Assembly: GCF_037911585.1 (NCBI RefSeq)
Contig: NZ_JBAJNS010000001.1
Span: forward strand, 1,549,001 to 1,613,000
DNA from: Streptomyces sp. GSL17-111
GTDB taxonomy: Bacteria > Actinomycetota > Actinomycetes > Streptomycetales > Streptomycetaceae
Direction: 5' to 3'
DNA: 64,000 bases
The translations under genes were made by a program, and so were the position numbers. A model generated the notes under the pieces. The model was given only the letters and a program-made list of their open reading frames with translations. It had not been told where the DNA came from and did no database searches. This document shows, one piece after another, positions 9,026 to 17,742 of the stretch. Each line of letters opens with the position of its first letter. Position 1 is the stretch's first letter.

Positions 9026-9643
9026 GTGTTCGCGCGGCTGTACGCGCGGCTGGCGGGGCCCGCGCTGGAGCGGGCGGGCGTGGACGAGCACCGGCGGAGC
9101 CTGCTCGCCGGGCTCACCGGCGAGGTGGTGGAGATCGGCGCGGGCAACGGGCTGAACTTCCCGCACTACCCGGCGGCGGTACGTCGGGTGGTGGCCGTCG
9201 AGCCGGAGCGGCACCTGCGCGAGATGGCCGGGCGGGCGGCACGGACGGCGCCGGTACCGGTCGAGGTCGTGGACGGCGCGGCCGAGCGGCTGCCGTTCCC
9301 CGACGGGTCGTTCGACGCGGCGGTGGCCTGCCTGGTGCTGTGCTCGGTGGCCGACCAGGAGCGGGCGCTCGGGGAACTGCGGCGGGTGCTGCGGCCGGGC
9401 GGGGAGCTGCGGTTCTTCGAGCACGTCCGGTCGGAGAGCCCGGGGATGCGCCGGGTGCAGGGGTTGCTGGACGCCACGCTGTGGCCCCGGCTGGCGGGCG
9501 GCTGCCACACCGGGCGCGACACCGGCGCCGCGATCGGGGCGGCCGGTTTCGAGGTGACCGGACTGCGTCGCCTGCGCTTCCCCGCCACCGCACGCGCGAC
9601 CCCGTCGAGCAGCCACATCCTCGGCACGGCCGTCCGCCCCTGA
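9026..9643 (+). CDS. Class I SAM-dependent methyltransferase
   Basis: A 205-residue methyltransferase with motif I VVEIGAGNG (AdoMet-binding glycine loop), an acidic residue ending strand 2 (AVEPE), the LPFPDGSFDAAV segment and a post-motif RVLRPGGEL; this is the UbiE/COQ5-like fold. The GTG at 9026 is chosen because GGGAGGAG (9011-9018) sits seven bases before it and relatives typically begin MFxRxYAR. The open frame runs further upstream, even overlapping the previous gene, but with no ribosome site. Substrate not predictable. Confidence 0.85.
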   Translation: MFARLYARLAGPALERAGVDEHRRSLLAGLTGEVVEIGAGNGLNFPHYPAAVRRVVAVEPERHLREMAGRAARTAPVPVEVVDGAAERLPFPDGSFDAAVACLVLCSVADQERALGELRRVLRPGGELRFFEHVRSESPGMRRVQGLLDATLWPRLAGGCHTGRDTGAAIGAAGFEVTGLRRLRFPATARATPSSSHILGTAVRP

Positions 9644-9671
9644 CGCACGGCCGTCCCCTGGCGGGCGACCA

Positions 9672-9698
9672 CCCCCGCGCCACGACCTCGCGCGGGGG
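9672..9698. terminator. Bidirectional terminator hairpin
   Basis: A 9-bp perfect GC-only stem (9672-9680 with 9690-9698) with a nine-base loop, between the convergent methyltransferase and antitoxin-family genes. There is no T-run, as is usual for Streptomyces. Confidence 0.6.
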
Positions 9699-9720
9699 CG
9701 TCGCCGACCCGTGCACCGCC

Positions 9721-9927
9721 TCAGGACTGCGGGGGGCGGTCCTCGCCACGTCCGCGCGGCTGCTCGTCGCCGAACCGCTCGTTGAGCTTCTCCTGGCCGG
9801 TGTCGACGTGCTTGCTGTACTTGCCACCGGTGCGCTCGTCGACGGCGTCGCCCGCCTTCTCTCCACCCTTGCGGGTCTGCTCCGGGTGACCCTTGAGCAT
9901 CCCCTTGAGCTTATCCATCATGGACAT
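9721..9927 (-). CDS. MT0933-like antitoxin family protein
   Basis: A 68-residue, highly charged protein beginning MSMMDKLKGML and containing the K-G-G-E-K-A-G-D-x-V-D-E-x-T-G-G-K pattern with a central KHVDTGQEKL. This matches the small actinobacterial family named after M. tuberculosis MT0933/Rv0909, whose members are labelled antitoxins. No partner toxin is visible: the next gene on the same strand is a GMC oxidoreductase and the neighbour on the other side is convergent. It may therefore be an orphan with a stress role. ATG start with GGAAGGAA five bases upstream. Confidence 0.75.
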   Translation of the reverse strand: MSMMDKLKGMLKGHPEQTRKGGEKAGDAVDERTGGKYSKHVDTGQEKLNERFGDEQPRGRGEDRPPQS

Positions 9928-10023
9928 GGCTGTTCCTTCCGCCGTTTGCGGTGTCCTCGTACAGCATCACCACACCTGCCGCGCATCCGCATCCGGAGCG
10001 CTGTGAGCAGCGGCGGGCCCCGG

Positions 10024-11577
10024 TCAGGCCCGCGCTTCGCCGGCGGCTCCGGCGATGAGGTCGGCGGCCCGCTCGGCCACGAGGAGGACGGTCACCATGG
10101 GGTTGATCGTCGGCATCGTGGGGAAGACGGAGGCGTCGACGACACGGACCCCGTCCACGCCGCGCAGCCGCAACGTCGGGTCCAGGACGGCCAGGGGGTC
10201 GTCGGCCGCGCCCATGCGGCAGGTGCCGGCCGGGTGGTAGACGGTGTGCGCCGCGCGGCGCCCGTAGGCGGACAGCTCCGCGTCGGACTCGACGTGCGGC
10301 CCGGGGGCGACCTCCCGCAGCAGCCAGGACTTCAGCGGCTCCTCCCTGGCGACCCGCCGGGCGAGCTTCAGGCCGTCGACGATCGTCTTCTCGTCGTAGC
10401 CCTCGGGGTCGGTGAAGTAGCGGAAGTCCAGCGCCGGTTTGTCGGTCGGGTCGGCGCTGCGCAGCCACATCCGCCCGACCGAGCGGGCGCGGGGCACGTT
10501 GGGCGTCATACAGACGCCGTACTCCGGTTCGGGGTAGCCGAGGCGGGCCGTGTTGACGGTGAAGGGGACCTGGTAGAAGTGGAACATCAGGTCCGGCCGG
10601 GGCTGGCTCCGGTCGCGCCGCACGAAGAGTCCGGCGTCGGAGTCCATCGCCGAGTTCGGCGGCAGCGGGCCGCGCGTCTCCCAGAGGATGACGGACTCGG
10701 GGTGGTCCAGCAGGTTCTCCCCCACCCCCGGCAGGTCGGCGACGATGTCGATGCCGTGGCGGCGCAGTTCCTGGGCGGGGCCGATGCCGGAGAGCATGAG
10801 CAGGCGCGGCGTGTCGATGGCGCCCGCGCAGAGCAGGATCTCCCGCTCGGCGCGGACGACGGTCGTGGAGCCGTCGGCGCGACGGACGCGGACGCGGGTG
10901 TGGCGGCCGTCCTCGTCGGGCAGCAGCCGGTAGGCCCAGGTCTCCAGCAGCAGGGTGAGGTTCGGCCGGTCCATGACGGGGTGGAGGTAGGCCACCGAGG
11001 CGGAGGAGCGGTAGCCGGTGTCGGGCTCGTAGGCGAGGGAGAAGAAGCCCGTGCCGTCGGGGAAGGGCTCGGCGTTGAAGTCGTCGATCACGGGGACGTC
11101 GAGCGCGGCGGCCGCGGCGGTGACGAAGTCGACGGCGATCGGGTTCCGGTCGGCCTCGGCGACGGGGACGATGTTGGTCCGGAGCCGGTCGCGGTAGGGC
11201 AGGACCGTCTGCGGGTCCCAGCCCGCGCAGCCGCGTTCGGTCCACTCCGTCAGGTCCTCCGGCAGGGGGAGGAAGCTGATGAGGGTGTTGTGGGAGGAGC
11301 AGCCGCCGAGGACGCGGGCGCGGGAGTGCAGGATGTGGGAGTTGCCGCGCGGCTGGTCGACGGTGGTGTAGCGGTAGTCGAAGTCCGAGTCGAGCAGGTT
11401 GATCCAGTTGCGCAGCTTCAGGATGCGTTCGTCGCCCACGTCGCTGGGACCGCCCTCGATGACGGCGACGCGGTGGTCGGGGTTCTCCGAGAGCCGGGCG
11501 GCGAGCACGGAGCCCGCCGTACCCCCGCCGATGATCACATAGTCGTACGCCGTCTCGCCGGCTGCCGTCGTCGCCAT
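10024..11577 (-). CDS. betA: GMC-family flavoprotein, probable choline dehydrogenase
   Basis: A 517-residue FAD-dependent GMC oxidoreductase. The ADP-binding motif is VIIGGGTAGSVLAARL near the N-terminus; the first GMC signature region includes RVLGGCSSHN and the second is GAIDTPRLLMLSGIGP. The C-terminal catalytic segment HTVYHPAGTCRMG supplies the active-site His. It follows the betaine-aldehyde dehydrogenase gene by 13 bases on the same strand, which fits oxidation of choline to betaine aldehyde and then glycine betaine. The pair context is the main reason for choosing choline over other alcohols. No BetI-type repressor or choline transporter gene is nearby. Confidence 0.8.
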   Translation of the reverse strand: MATTAAGETAYDYVIIGGGTAGSVLAARLSENPDHRVAVIEGGPSDVGDERILKLRNWINLLDSDFDYRYTTVDQPRGNSHILHSRARVLGGCSSHNTLISFLPLPEDLTEWTERGCAGWDPQTVLPYRDRLRTNIVPVAEADRNPIAVDFVTAAAAALDVPVIDDFNAEPFPDGTGFFSLAYEPDTGYRSSASVAYLHPVMDRPNLTLLLETWAYRLLPDEDGRHTRVRVRRADGSTTVVRAEREILLCAGAIDTPRLLMLSGIGPAQELRRHGIDIVADLPGVGENLLDHPESVILWETRGPLPPNSAMDSDAGLFVRRDRSQPRPDLMFHFYQVPFTVNTARLGYPEPEYGVCMTPNVPRARSVGRMWLRSADPTDKPALDFRYFTDPEGYDEKTIVDGLKLARRVAREEPLKSWLLREVAPGPHVESDAELSAYGRRAAHTVYHPAGTCRMGAADDPLAVLDPTLRLRGVDGVRVVDASVFPTMPTINPMVTVLLVAERAADLIAGAAGEARA

Positions 11578-11590
11578 GGGTGCGGCCCCC

Positions 11591-13057
11591 TCAGCCCTTG
11601 AACCAGCCGGACGGTGCCGGCGCGAGGTTCTGGTAGATGTGCTTGCTCTCCTGGTACTCGTGCAGCCCCGAGGGGCCCAGTTCGCGCCCGATGCCGGAGC
11701 GGCCGAAACCGCCCCACTCGGCCTGCGGCACGTAGGGGTGGAAGTCGTTGATCCACACCGTGCCGTGCCGCAGCCGGTTCGCCACCCGCTGCGCGCGGCT
11801 CGCCTCGCTCGTCCACAGCCCGCCCGCCAGGCCGTACCGCGTGTCGTTGGCCAGTGCCACGGCCTCGTCCTCGGTGTGGAAACGCTCCACGGTGACCACG
11901 GGACCGAAGATCTCCTCCTGGACGACCCGCATCGAGCGGTCGCAGTCGGCGAAGACGGTGGGCAGGAGGAAGAAACCGCGCTGGAGCTCCGGGTCGTCGG
12001 GCCGCCGTCCGCCGCAGGCCACCCGCGCGCCCTCGGCGCGGCCGATCTCCAGGTACTCCTCCACCTTCGCCCGGTGCTCGGCCGAGCTGAGCGGCCCGGA
12101 CTCCGTGCCCTCGGCCAGGCCGTCGCCCAGCCGGATGCGGGAGGCCCGGTCGGCGAGCGCCGCCACGAAGCGGTCGTGGATCGCGTCCTCGACCAGGAGC
12201 CGGGAGCCGGCCGAGCAGACCTGCCCCGAGTGCAGGAACGCCGCGTCGAGCGCGTAGTCGAGCGCGGCGTCGAAGTCCGCGTCCGCGAAGACGATGTTCG
12301 GGTTCTTCCCGCCCAGTTCGAGGGCGATCGTCTTGACGCCGTCGGCCGCCGCCGCCATGATCCGCCGCCCGGTGTCCAGCCCGCCGGTGAACGAGACGAG
12401 GTCGACCTCGGGGTGGGACGTCATCGCGGCGCCCACCGTGGCGCCCGGACCGAGCACGAGGTTGGCCACGCCGGGCGGCGCCCCCGCCTCCGCGATCAGC
12501 CGGATCATGTGGAGGGTGGTGAGCGGCGTCGTCTCGCTCGGCTTGAGGACGAAGGTGTTCCCGGCGGCGAGCGCGGGGGCGACCTTCCAGGACGCCTGGA
12601 GCAGCGGGTAGTTCCACGGGGCGATGAGCGCGCACACGCCGACCGGGTGGTGCACGACGCGGCTGAGGACGTCGGGGCCGATGTCCAGGACCCGGCCGCC
12701 GTCCTTGTCGGCGATCTCGGCGAAGTAGCGGAAGCAGTTCGCCACGTCGTCGACGTCGACGCGCGCCTCGGCGAGCGTCTTGCCCGTGTCCAGCGTCTCG
12801 CTGCGGGCGATCTCCTCCTTGTCCCGCAGCAGCAGCTGATGCACGCGGTGCAGCACGTCGGCGCGGTGGCGGGTGGGGGCGTCGGACCACACACCGGAGT
12901 CGAACGCCCGCCGCGCGGCCCGCACGGCCCGGTCGACGTCCGTCTCGTCGGCGTCGTCCACGGTGGTGACGACGGAGGCGTCGAACGGGTTGACGACGTC
13001 GTGCCGGCCACCGGCCGCCGCCGCCACCCATTCACCGTCGATGTACAGCTCGGGCAC
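11591..13057 (-). CDS. betB: Aldehyde dehydrogenase, probable betaine-aldehyde dehydrogenase
   Basis: A 488-residue NAD(P)-dependent aldehyde dehydrogenase. The catalytic Glu is in ALELGGKNP and the catalytic Cys in SGQVCSAGSR, with the N-terminal YIDGEW typical of this superfamily. Betaine-aldehyde activity is inferred from the adjacent GMC oxidoreductase gene; closely related enzymes use aminobutyraldehyde or other aldehydes. The GTG at 13057 is chosen because GAGGGAGT lies about six bases upstream and relatives start near xPELYIDGEW. It is the first gene of the pair, so the product of step two is made from the leading cistron. Confidence 0.85.
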   Translation of the reverse strand: MPELYIDGEWVAAAAGGRHDVVNPFDASVVTTVDDADETDVDRAVRAARRAFDSGVWSDAPTRHRADVLHRVHQLLLRDKEEIARSETLDTGKTLAEARVDVDDVANCFRYFAEIADKDGGRVLDIGPDVLSRVVHHPVGVCALIAPWNYPLLQASWKVAPALAAGNTFVLKPSETTPLTTLHMIRLIAEAGAPPGVANLVLGPGATVGAAMTSHPEVDLVSFTGGLDTGRRIMAAAADGVKTIALELGGKNPNIVFADADFDAALDYALDAAFLHSGQVCSAGSRLLVEDAIHDRFVAALADRASRIRLGDGLAEGTESGPLSSAEHRAKVEEYLEIGRAEGARVACGGRRPDDPELQRGFFLLPTVFADCDRSMRVVQEEIFGPVVTVERFHTEDEAVALANDTRYGLAGGLWTSEASRAQRVANRLRHGTVWINDFHPYVPQAEWGGFGRSGIGRELGPSGLHEYQESKHIYQNLAPAPSGWFKG

Positions 13058-13172
13058 GCGGACACTCCCTCGGACGGTGGCAGGAAGCACCACCATCGAA
13101 CGGCGCGCGCCACCTGGCCACCCGGCGCACCGCAGGCTTCGGCCCACCGGGCCGTGGATGCACCCTGTCGGG

Positions 13173-13769
13173 TCAGTGCCGGGCGGTCTCCCGGTCCGCG
13201 TCCGAGGCGGCGGGTGGACGGGTATCGGCCGTGCCGTTCGGCGGCCGCTTGGGCCAGAGGGTGTAGCTGAGCGCGATCACCACGGCGATGCCCACGACGT
13301 ACCGCATCCGGACCTGCCACGCGCGCAGCGGCGCCACGTCACCCGCGTCACCGACGTACCAGATCGCCGCCTGGAGCAGCCCGGCGGCGATGGCGGCGGC
13401 GCCGATCGCGCGGGCGCTCAGCCGCCACTCGTGCGCGGCACGCGCGCTCCCGTAGCGGGGCGGCCTCACCGGCGGCGGGCCGTCCGCGAAGCGGTGGGCG
13501 AACCGTGCGTCGGCCCAGCGGACGAGGTGGGGGCCGTGGGTGACGGTGACACCGAGGTAGACGGCGGCCAGGCCGTGCCGCCAACCCGGCTCACCGCCGT
13601 CCCTCAGGTCGGCGGCGGTGGCCACGAGCAGCACCACCTCCAGCAGGGGCACGCACAGCAGGACGGCCAGCCCGGTGCGGGGCATGCGGGCGAGGTAGCG
13701 GAGGGCGAGACCGAGCGCGAGCAGGACCCAGAACCCGATCTCGGCGGCGATGATGAGCGCGAGCAGCAC
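13173..13769 (-). CDS. Polytopic membrane protein, function unknown
   Basis: A 198-residue hydrophobic protein with likely membrane helices at about 3-24, 32-52, 64-80, 120-139 and 157-173 and a polar C-terminal tail. The start is GTG at 13769 with AAGGAG five bases upstream (in + coordinates 13775-13780); longer reading frames upstream run into the chiS coding sequence. It is divergent from chiS with 148 bases between. No motif identifies its function, and any link to chitin sensing is only positional. Confidence 0.75.
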   Translation of the reverse strand: MLLALIIAAEIGFWVLLALGLALRYLARMPRTGLAVLLCVPLLEVVLLVATAADLRDGGEPGWRHGLAAVYLGVTVTHGPHLVRWADARFAHRFADGPPPVRPPRYGSARAAHEWRLSARAIGAAAIAAGLLQAAIWYVGDAGDVAPLRAWQVRMRYVVGIAVVIALSYTLWPKRPPNGTADTRPPAASDADRETARH

Positions 13770-13917
13770 GGCGGCTCCTTTCCTTGCCTCCAGCCTCGCG
13801 GCCGGGGCCGCTCCGGACGTCGTCGCCGGTGACGATCCGCCGCTGCATCTTTCGATGTACCCGCCACCTCCCCGGGGGCGGACGTGGCCACCGCGTCCGA
13901 CGTGCTGGGATGGGACC

Positions 13918-15105
13918 ATGCCGCTCGCCCTCCCGTCGCGTCCGCACCGCTCGGACGCCCTGATCGCCGTCGCCGGGCTGCTCGGGGGGCTGCTGCTGTG
14001 GCGGCTGGAGGTGTTCACCACCCACCAGGGCTTCGGACGCAGGTACGGCGCCTGGGCGGTGCTGCCGCTGGTGCTCATGTGCGGGGCCGTGCTGTGGCGC
14101 CGCGACCCGAGGCCCTGGGTGCTGGGCGTCGCCTACCTCGCACTCGTCGGCGACCAGCTGACCGGCGGGCTGCTGGCGACGGTGCTGCTCTTCACCGACG
14201 TCATGTACGCCGCCGTCCTCTACGGCAGCGCCCGCCGGGCCCGGCTGCTGCCGCTGTGGACACTCGTGGTGGGCGTGGCGTTCACCCTCGGCATGCTGGC
14301 TCTGCTGCGGGAGCCGGAGGCGCTGGTGCTCGGCATGCTGTTCGCCCTGGTCACCTCCGCGCCCGCCTACACCGGCCTGCTCGTGCGCAACCACCGCGAC
14401 ACGGCCGCCGCCGAACGGCTGCGGGCCGAGCAGACGGCCCTGCTGGCGGAGATGGACCGCACCCAGGCCGTCGCGTCCGAACGGGCCCGCATGGCCCGGG
14501 AACTGCACGACCTGGTCGCCAACCACCTCTCCGCCATCGCCCTGCACGCGACGGCGGCCCAGAGCAGCGACGACACGTCCGCCACCGCGCGGGCGCTCGG
14601 CGTCATCCGGGAGAGCAGCGTGCAGGGGCTGGCGGAGATGCGGCGGCTGATCGGCATCCTGCGGGAGGAGTCCGACGACGGGGAGGAGCTCGCCACCCGG
14701 CCCACGCTGGACGGCCTGCCCGCCCTCGTCGCCCGCGCCCGCTCGGGCGGCGCGGCGGGCGGGCTGCGCTTCGCCCTCCACGACGGCCCGGCGGAGTCCG
14801 GGGGCCTGCCCGCGCCGGTGGAGCTGGCCGCCTACCGGGTCGTGCAGGAGGCCCTGACCAACGCGCTGAAGCACGCCGCGCCCGGTGAGGTGAGCGTGCG
14901 CCTGGAGCGGGCGGCGGACCTGACGGTCACCGTGTGCTCGCCGCTCGGCCGCGCGGGCCCCCGGGTCCCCGGCTCGGGGGCCGGACTCGTCGGCATGCGG
15001 GAACGGGTCGAACTGCTGGGCGGCGCGTTCGCCGCCGGGCCGGACGGGGACGTGTGGCGGGTGCGGGCCCGGCTGCCCCTGAGTGAAGGAGCTGAGCGCA
15101 CGTGA
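13918..15105 (+). CDS. chiS: Sensor histidine kinase, ChiS homologue
   Basis: A 395-residue NarL/DesK-type histidine kinase. Five or six membrane helices occupy residues about 13-157, then a helix leads to the HisKA_3 dimerisation motif MARELHDLVANHLSA with phospho-acceptor H197. The ATPase N-box is VVQEALTNALKHA and a G-box is GAGLVGMRERVELLGG. The gene overlaps chiR by four bases (GTGA), so the two are co-translated. In S. coelicolor the ChiS/ChiR pair lies directly upstream of chiC and controls it in response to chitin; the same order here supports the name. The very short extracellular loops suggest it senses within the membrane or through a partner. Confidence 0.8.
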   Translation: MPLALPSRPHRSDALIAVAGLLGGLLLWRLEVFTTHQGFGRRYGAWAVLPLVLMCGAVLWRRDPRPWVLGVAYLALVGDQLTGGLLATVLLFTDVMYAAVLYGSARRARLLPLWTLVVGVAFTLGMLALLREPEALVLGMLFALVTSAPAYTGLLVRNHRDTAAAERLRAEQTALLAEMDRTQAVASERARMARELHDLVANHLSAIALHATAAQSSDDTSATARALGVIRESSVQGLAEMRRLIGILREESDDGEELATRPTLDGLPALVARARSGGAAGGLRFALHDGPAESGGLPAPVELAAYRVVQEALTNALKHAAPGEVSVRLERAADLTVTVCSPLGRAGPRVPGSGAGLVGMRERVELLGGAFAAGPDGDVWRVRARLPLSEGAERT

Positions 15106-15752
15106 CGATCCGGGTACTCGTCGCCGAGGACCAGGCGTCCGTACGGTCCGGGCTGGTGCTCATCCTGCGCGGCGCGGCGGGGGTCGACGTCGTCGGGGAG
15201 GCCGAGGACGGGGAGGAGGCCGTGCGGCTGGCCCGGGAGCTGCGGCCCGACATCGTCCTGATGGACGTGCAGATGCCGCGCCTGGACGGCGTCTCGGCCA
15301 CCCGGGAGATCGTCGCGGAGCGGCTGGCCGATGTCCTCGTGCTGACGACGTTCGACCTGGACGCCTACGTGTTCGGGGCGCTGCGGGCCGGCGCGGCGGG
15401 CTTTCTGCTCAAGAACACCGACGCGGCGGGACTCGTCGACGCCGTCCGGACGGTGGCACGCGGCGAGGGGACGATCGCGCCCGCGGTGACCCGGCGGCTC
15501 ATCGCCGAGTTCGCCGCCCCGGCCGTCGCACCCGCACAGGCACCCCCCGAGCTGGAGACTCTGACGGCACGGGAGCGGGAGGTGCTGGCGCTCCTGGGCG
15601 AGGGCCACTCCAACGCGGACGTCGCGGCCCGGCTCTCGATGGCCGAGGCCACCGTGAAGACGCACGTCAGCCGCGTCCTGCGCAAGCTGGGGCTGCGCAG
15701 CCGCACGCAGGCCGCCGTGCTGGCCAGGGAGTGGGGCGTCTCGCCCGCCTGA
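15102..15752 (+). CDS. chiR: NarL-family response regulator, ChiR homologue
   Basis: A 216-residue response regulator with a receiver domain (1-120; acidic pocket E9-D10, phospho-acceptor D55 in IVLMDVQMP, conserved Lys in FLLKN) and a C-terminal LuxR-type helix-turn-helix (about 150-212; LTAREREVLALL and EATVKTHVSRVLRKLG). GTG start overlapping the chiS stop. It lies 293 bases upstream of the chitinase gene and is the likely activator of it, as described for ChiR of S. coelicolor. Confidence 0.85.
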   Translation: MTIRVLVAEDQASVRSGLVLILRGAAGVDVVGEAEDGEEAVRLARELRPDIVLMDVQMPRLDGVSATREIVAERLADVLVLTTFDLDAYVFGALRAGAAGFLLKNTDAAGLVDAVRTVARGEGTIAPAVTRRLIAEFAAPAVAPAQAPPELETLTAREREVLALLGEGHSNADVAARLSMAEATVKTHVSRVLRKLGLRSRTQAAVLAREWGVSPA

Positions 15753-15898
15753 CGTCTCCTGACGCCGACTCACCGCCCGCCACGCGGGCGGCGGCACGGC
15801 CCGTCACGCCGTCGTTGCAGGCGTACAGGAGGTGTCCACCGAACGACACCTTGGGCCCAACTCAGCGGCACCTTAAGGAAACCTTAGCTCGCAGCCGA

Positions 15899-15942
15899 TT
15901 TGGTCCAGACCTATTGACCAGTGGTCCAGACCTCCTTAGTGT
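15899..15942 (+). promoter_or_regulatory. Chitinase promoter with paired dre-like repeats
   Basis: Two perfect copies of the 12-mer TGGTCCAGACCT (15901-15912 and 15922-15933) are exactly 21 bases apart, about two helical turns. Between them lies TTGACC (15914-15919), a good -35, and TAGTGT (15937-15942) is a -10 at 17-base spacing, so the repeats flank and overlap the polymerase site. This is the arrangement known from Streptomyces chitinase promoters, where such repeats mediate chitin induction and glucose repression. The 16-mer at 15920-15935 matches 13 of 16 positions of the DasR dre consensus (AGTGGTCTAGACCACT). Confidence 0.85.
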
Positions 15943-16045
15943 CCCTGACAACTGCGGGAGGGCGTGAGGCACGTCACGCGCTCCACGGGCGGCGCAGAAA
16001 CCCCCATCGGACCGGCCCCCACCGGCCCCAGCTCATGGAGCGCTG

Positions 16046-17680
16046 TTGAATACACCACGCAGCACGAGACGTCGAACCGGCCGTCGGGCTCTCGCAGTCA
16101 TGGCGGCACTGCTCATCCCCGCCGGCGGCCTGGTCGTCATGGCCACCCCGGCCCAGGCGGCCGAGGAGGCCACGGCCACCTTCACCCGGACCGCCGACTG
16201 GGGAACGGGCTTCGAAGGCAAGTGGACCATCAAGAACACCGGTGACACCACGCTGAACAGCTGGGAGCTGGAGTGGGACTTCCCCTCCGGCACCACGGTG
16301 AACAGCCACTGGGAGGCGAAGGTCACCAAGAGCGGTGACCACTACACCGCCGTCAACCTGGGCTGGAACGGCACGATCGCCCCCGGTGCCAGCGTCAGCT
16401 TCGGCTTCGGCGGCAGCGGATCGGGCGACCCGAGCGGCTGCCTGATCAACGGCAAGGCGTGTGACGGCTCCGGCGAGCCGGACCCCGACCCCACCGACCC
16501 GCCGGACCCGGACCCGACGGACCCGCCGGACCCGGACCCGACCGACCCCCCGGTGCCGCCCGGTGAGCACATCAACCTCGGCTACTTCACCGAGTGGGGC
16601 GTCTACGGCCGCGACTACCACGTCAAGGACCTGGTCACCTCCGGTTCCGCCGAGAAGCTGACGCACATCAACTACTCGTTCGGCAACGTGCAGGGCGGCA
16701 AGTGCACGATGGGCGACAGCTACGCCGCCATCGACAAGGCGTACACCGCCGCCGAGTCCGTGGACGGCGTGGCCGACACCTGGGACCAGCCGCTGCGCGG
16801 CAACTTCAACCAGCTCCTCAAGCTGAAGGAGGCCTACCCGCACATCAAGATCCTGTGGTCCTTCGGCGGATGGACCTGGTCCGGCGGCTTCGGTGACGCC
16901 ATGCAGAACCCGGCCGCCTTCGCGTCGTCCTGCTACGACCTGGTGCACGACCCGCGCTGGGAGGGTGTCTTCGACGGCATCGACCTGGACTGGGAGTACC
17001 CCAACGCCTGCGGTCTGAGCTGTGACAACAGCGGCCCGGACGTGATGCGCGAGATGATGCAGGCGTTCCGCGCCGAGTTCGGCCAGGACCAGCTCGTGAC
17101 GGCCGCGATCACCGCCGACGCCTCCAGCGGCGGCAAGATCGACAAGGCGGACTACGCCGGTGCTGCGCAGTACACCGACTGGTACAACGTCATGACGTAC
17201 GACTTCTTCGGCGGCTTCAACAAGAACGGGCCGACGGCCCCGCACTCGCCGCTGACCTCGTACGACGGCATCCCCCAGGAGGGCTTCAACTCCGCCGACG
17301 CCATCGCCAAGCTCAAGGCCAAGGGCGTACCCGCCGACAAGCTGCTCCTCGGCATCGGCTTCTACGGCCGCGGCTGGACCGGCGTCACGCAGTCCGAGCC
17401 GGGCGGCACCGCCACCGGCGCGGCCCCGGGCACCTACGAGGCCGGCATCGACGACTACAAGGTGATCAAGGACAAGTGCCCGGTCACCGGCACGGTCGCC
17501 GGCACCGCCTACGCCCACTGCGGCAACGAGTGGTGGAGCTACGACACCCCCAGCACCATCCAGGGCAAGATGGACTGGGCCAAGCAGCAGGGCCTGGGCG
17601 GTGCGTTCTTCTGGGAGACCAGCGGCGACACCGCGGACGGTGAGCTGATCACCGCCATCCACCAGGGTCTGAACGGATGA
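16046..17680 (+). CDS. chiC: Secreted GH18 chitinase with CBM2 domain
   Basis: A 544-residue extracellular chitinase. A twin-Arg-like basic signal peptide ends near ATPAQA-AEE (about residue 38). Residues about 40-135 form a family-2 carbohydrate-binding module (WxxGFEGKWTIKNTG, WNGTIAPG). A Pro/Asp/Thr linker (about 146-170) leads to the GH18 barrel, whose catalytic motif is D310-x-x-D313-x-D315-x-E317 in DGIDLDWEYP. The start is TTG at 16046 with GGAG five bases upstream. Relatives such as S. plicatus Chi63 also carry a fibronectin-III domain; here a plain linker takes that place. The gene follows chiS-chiR and has its own repeat promoter. Confidence 0.92.
   Translation: MNTPRSTRRRTGRRALAVMAALLIPAGGLVVMATPAQAAEEATATFTRTADWGTGFEGKWTIKNTGDTTLNSWELEWDFPSGTTVNSHWEAKVTKSGDHYTAVNLGWNGTIAPGASVSFGFGGSGSGDPSGCLINGKACDGSGEPDPDPTDPPDPDPTDPPDPDPTDPPVPPGEHINLGYFTEWGVYGRDYHVKDLVTSGSAEKLTHINYSFGNVQGGKCTMGDSYAAIDKAYTAAESVDGVADTWDQPLRGNFNQLLKLKEAYPHIKILWSFGGWTWSGGFGDAMQNPAAFASSCYDLVHDPRWEGVFDGIDLDWEYPNACGLSCDNSGPDVMREMMQAFRAEFGQDQLVTAAITADASSGGKIDKADYAGAAQYTDWYNVMTYDFFGGFNKNGPTAPHSPLTSYDGIPQEGFNSADAIAKLKAKGVPADKLLLGIGFYGRGWTGVTQSEPGGTATGAAPGTYEAGIDDYKVIKDKCPVTGTVAGTAYAHCGNEWWSYDTPSTIQGKMDWAKQQGLGGAFFWETSGDTADGELITAIHQGLNG
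16481..16552 (+). repeat. 24-bp tandem repeat coding the chitinase linker
   Basis: Three consecutive 24-base units (16481-16504, 16505-16528, 16529-16552), each coding DPDPTDPP with only a few third-position changes. The array forms the flexible interdomain linker of the chitinase; copy number is likely to vary between strains. Confidence 0.85.
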
Positions 17681-17708
17681 CCCGCTCGCTCTGACCCACC
17701 CCCCGAAC

Positions 17709-17742
17709 GCCGGGGAGACGGCCCGCCCGCCGTCTCCCCGGC
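17709..17742 (+). terminator. Terminator of chiC
   Basis: A 13-bp perfect stem (17709-17721 with 17730-17742), eight-base loop, followed by TCTTTCGT. It lies 29 bases after the chitinase stop codon and has the clearest T-rich tail in the window. Confidence 0.85.

Noticed and set aside
8782..11601. A 939-codon open frame on the + strand across the methyltransferase, antitoxin and betA regions
   Set aside because: It overlaps three well-supported genes on both strands; its product is low-complexity and has no recognisable domain.
16481..16552. Tandem repeat considered as a possible CRISPR-like array
   Set aside because: 24-bp units are contiguous, have no spacers and code the chitinase linker.
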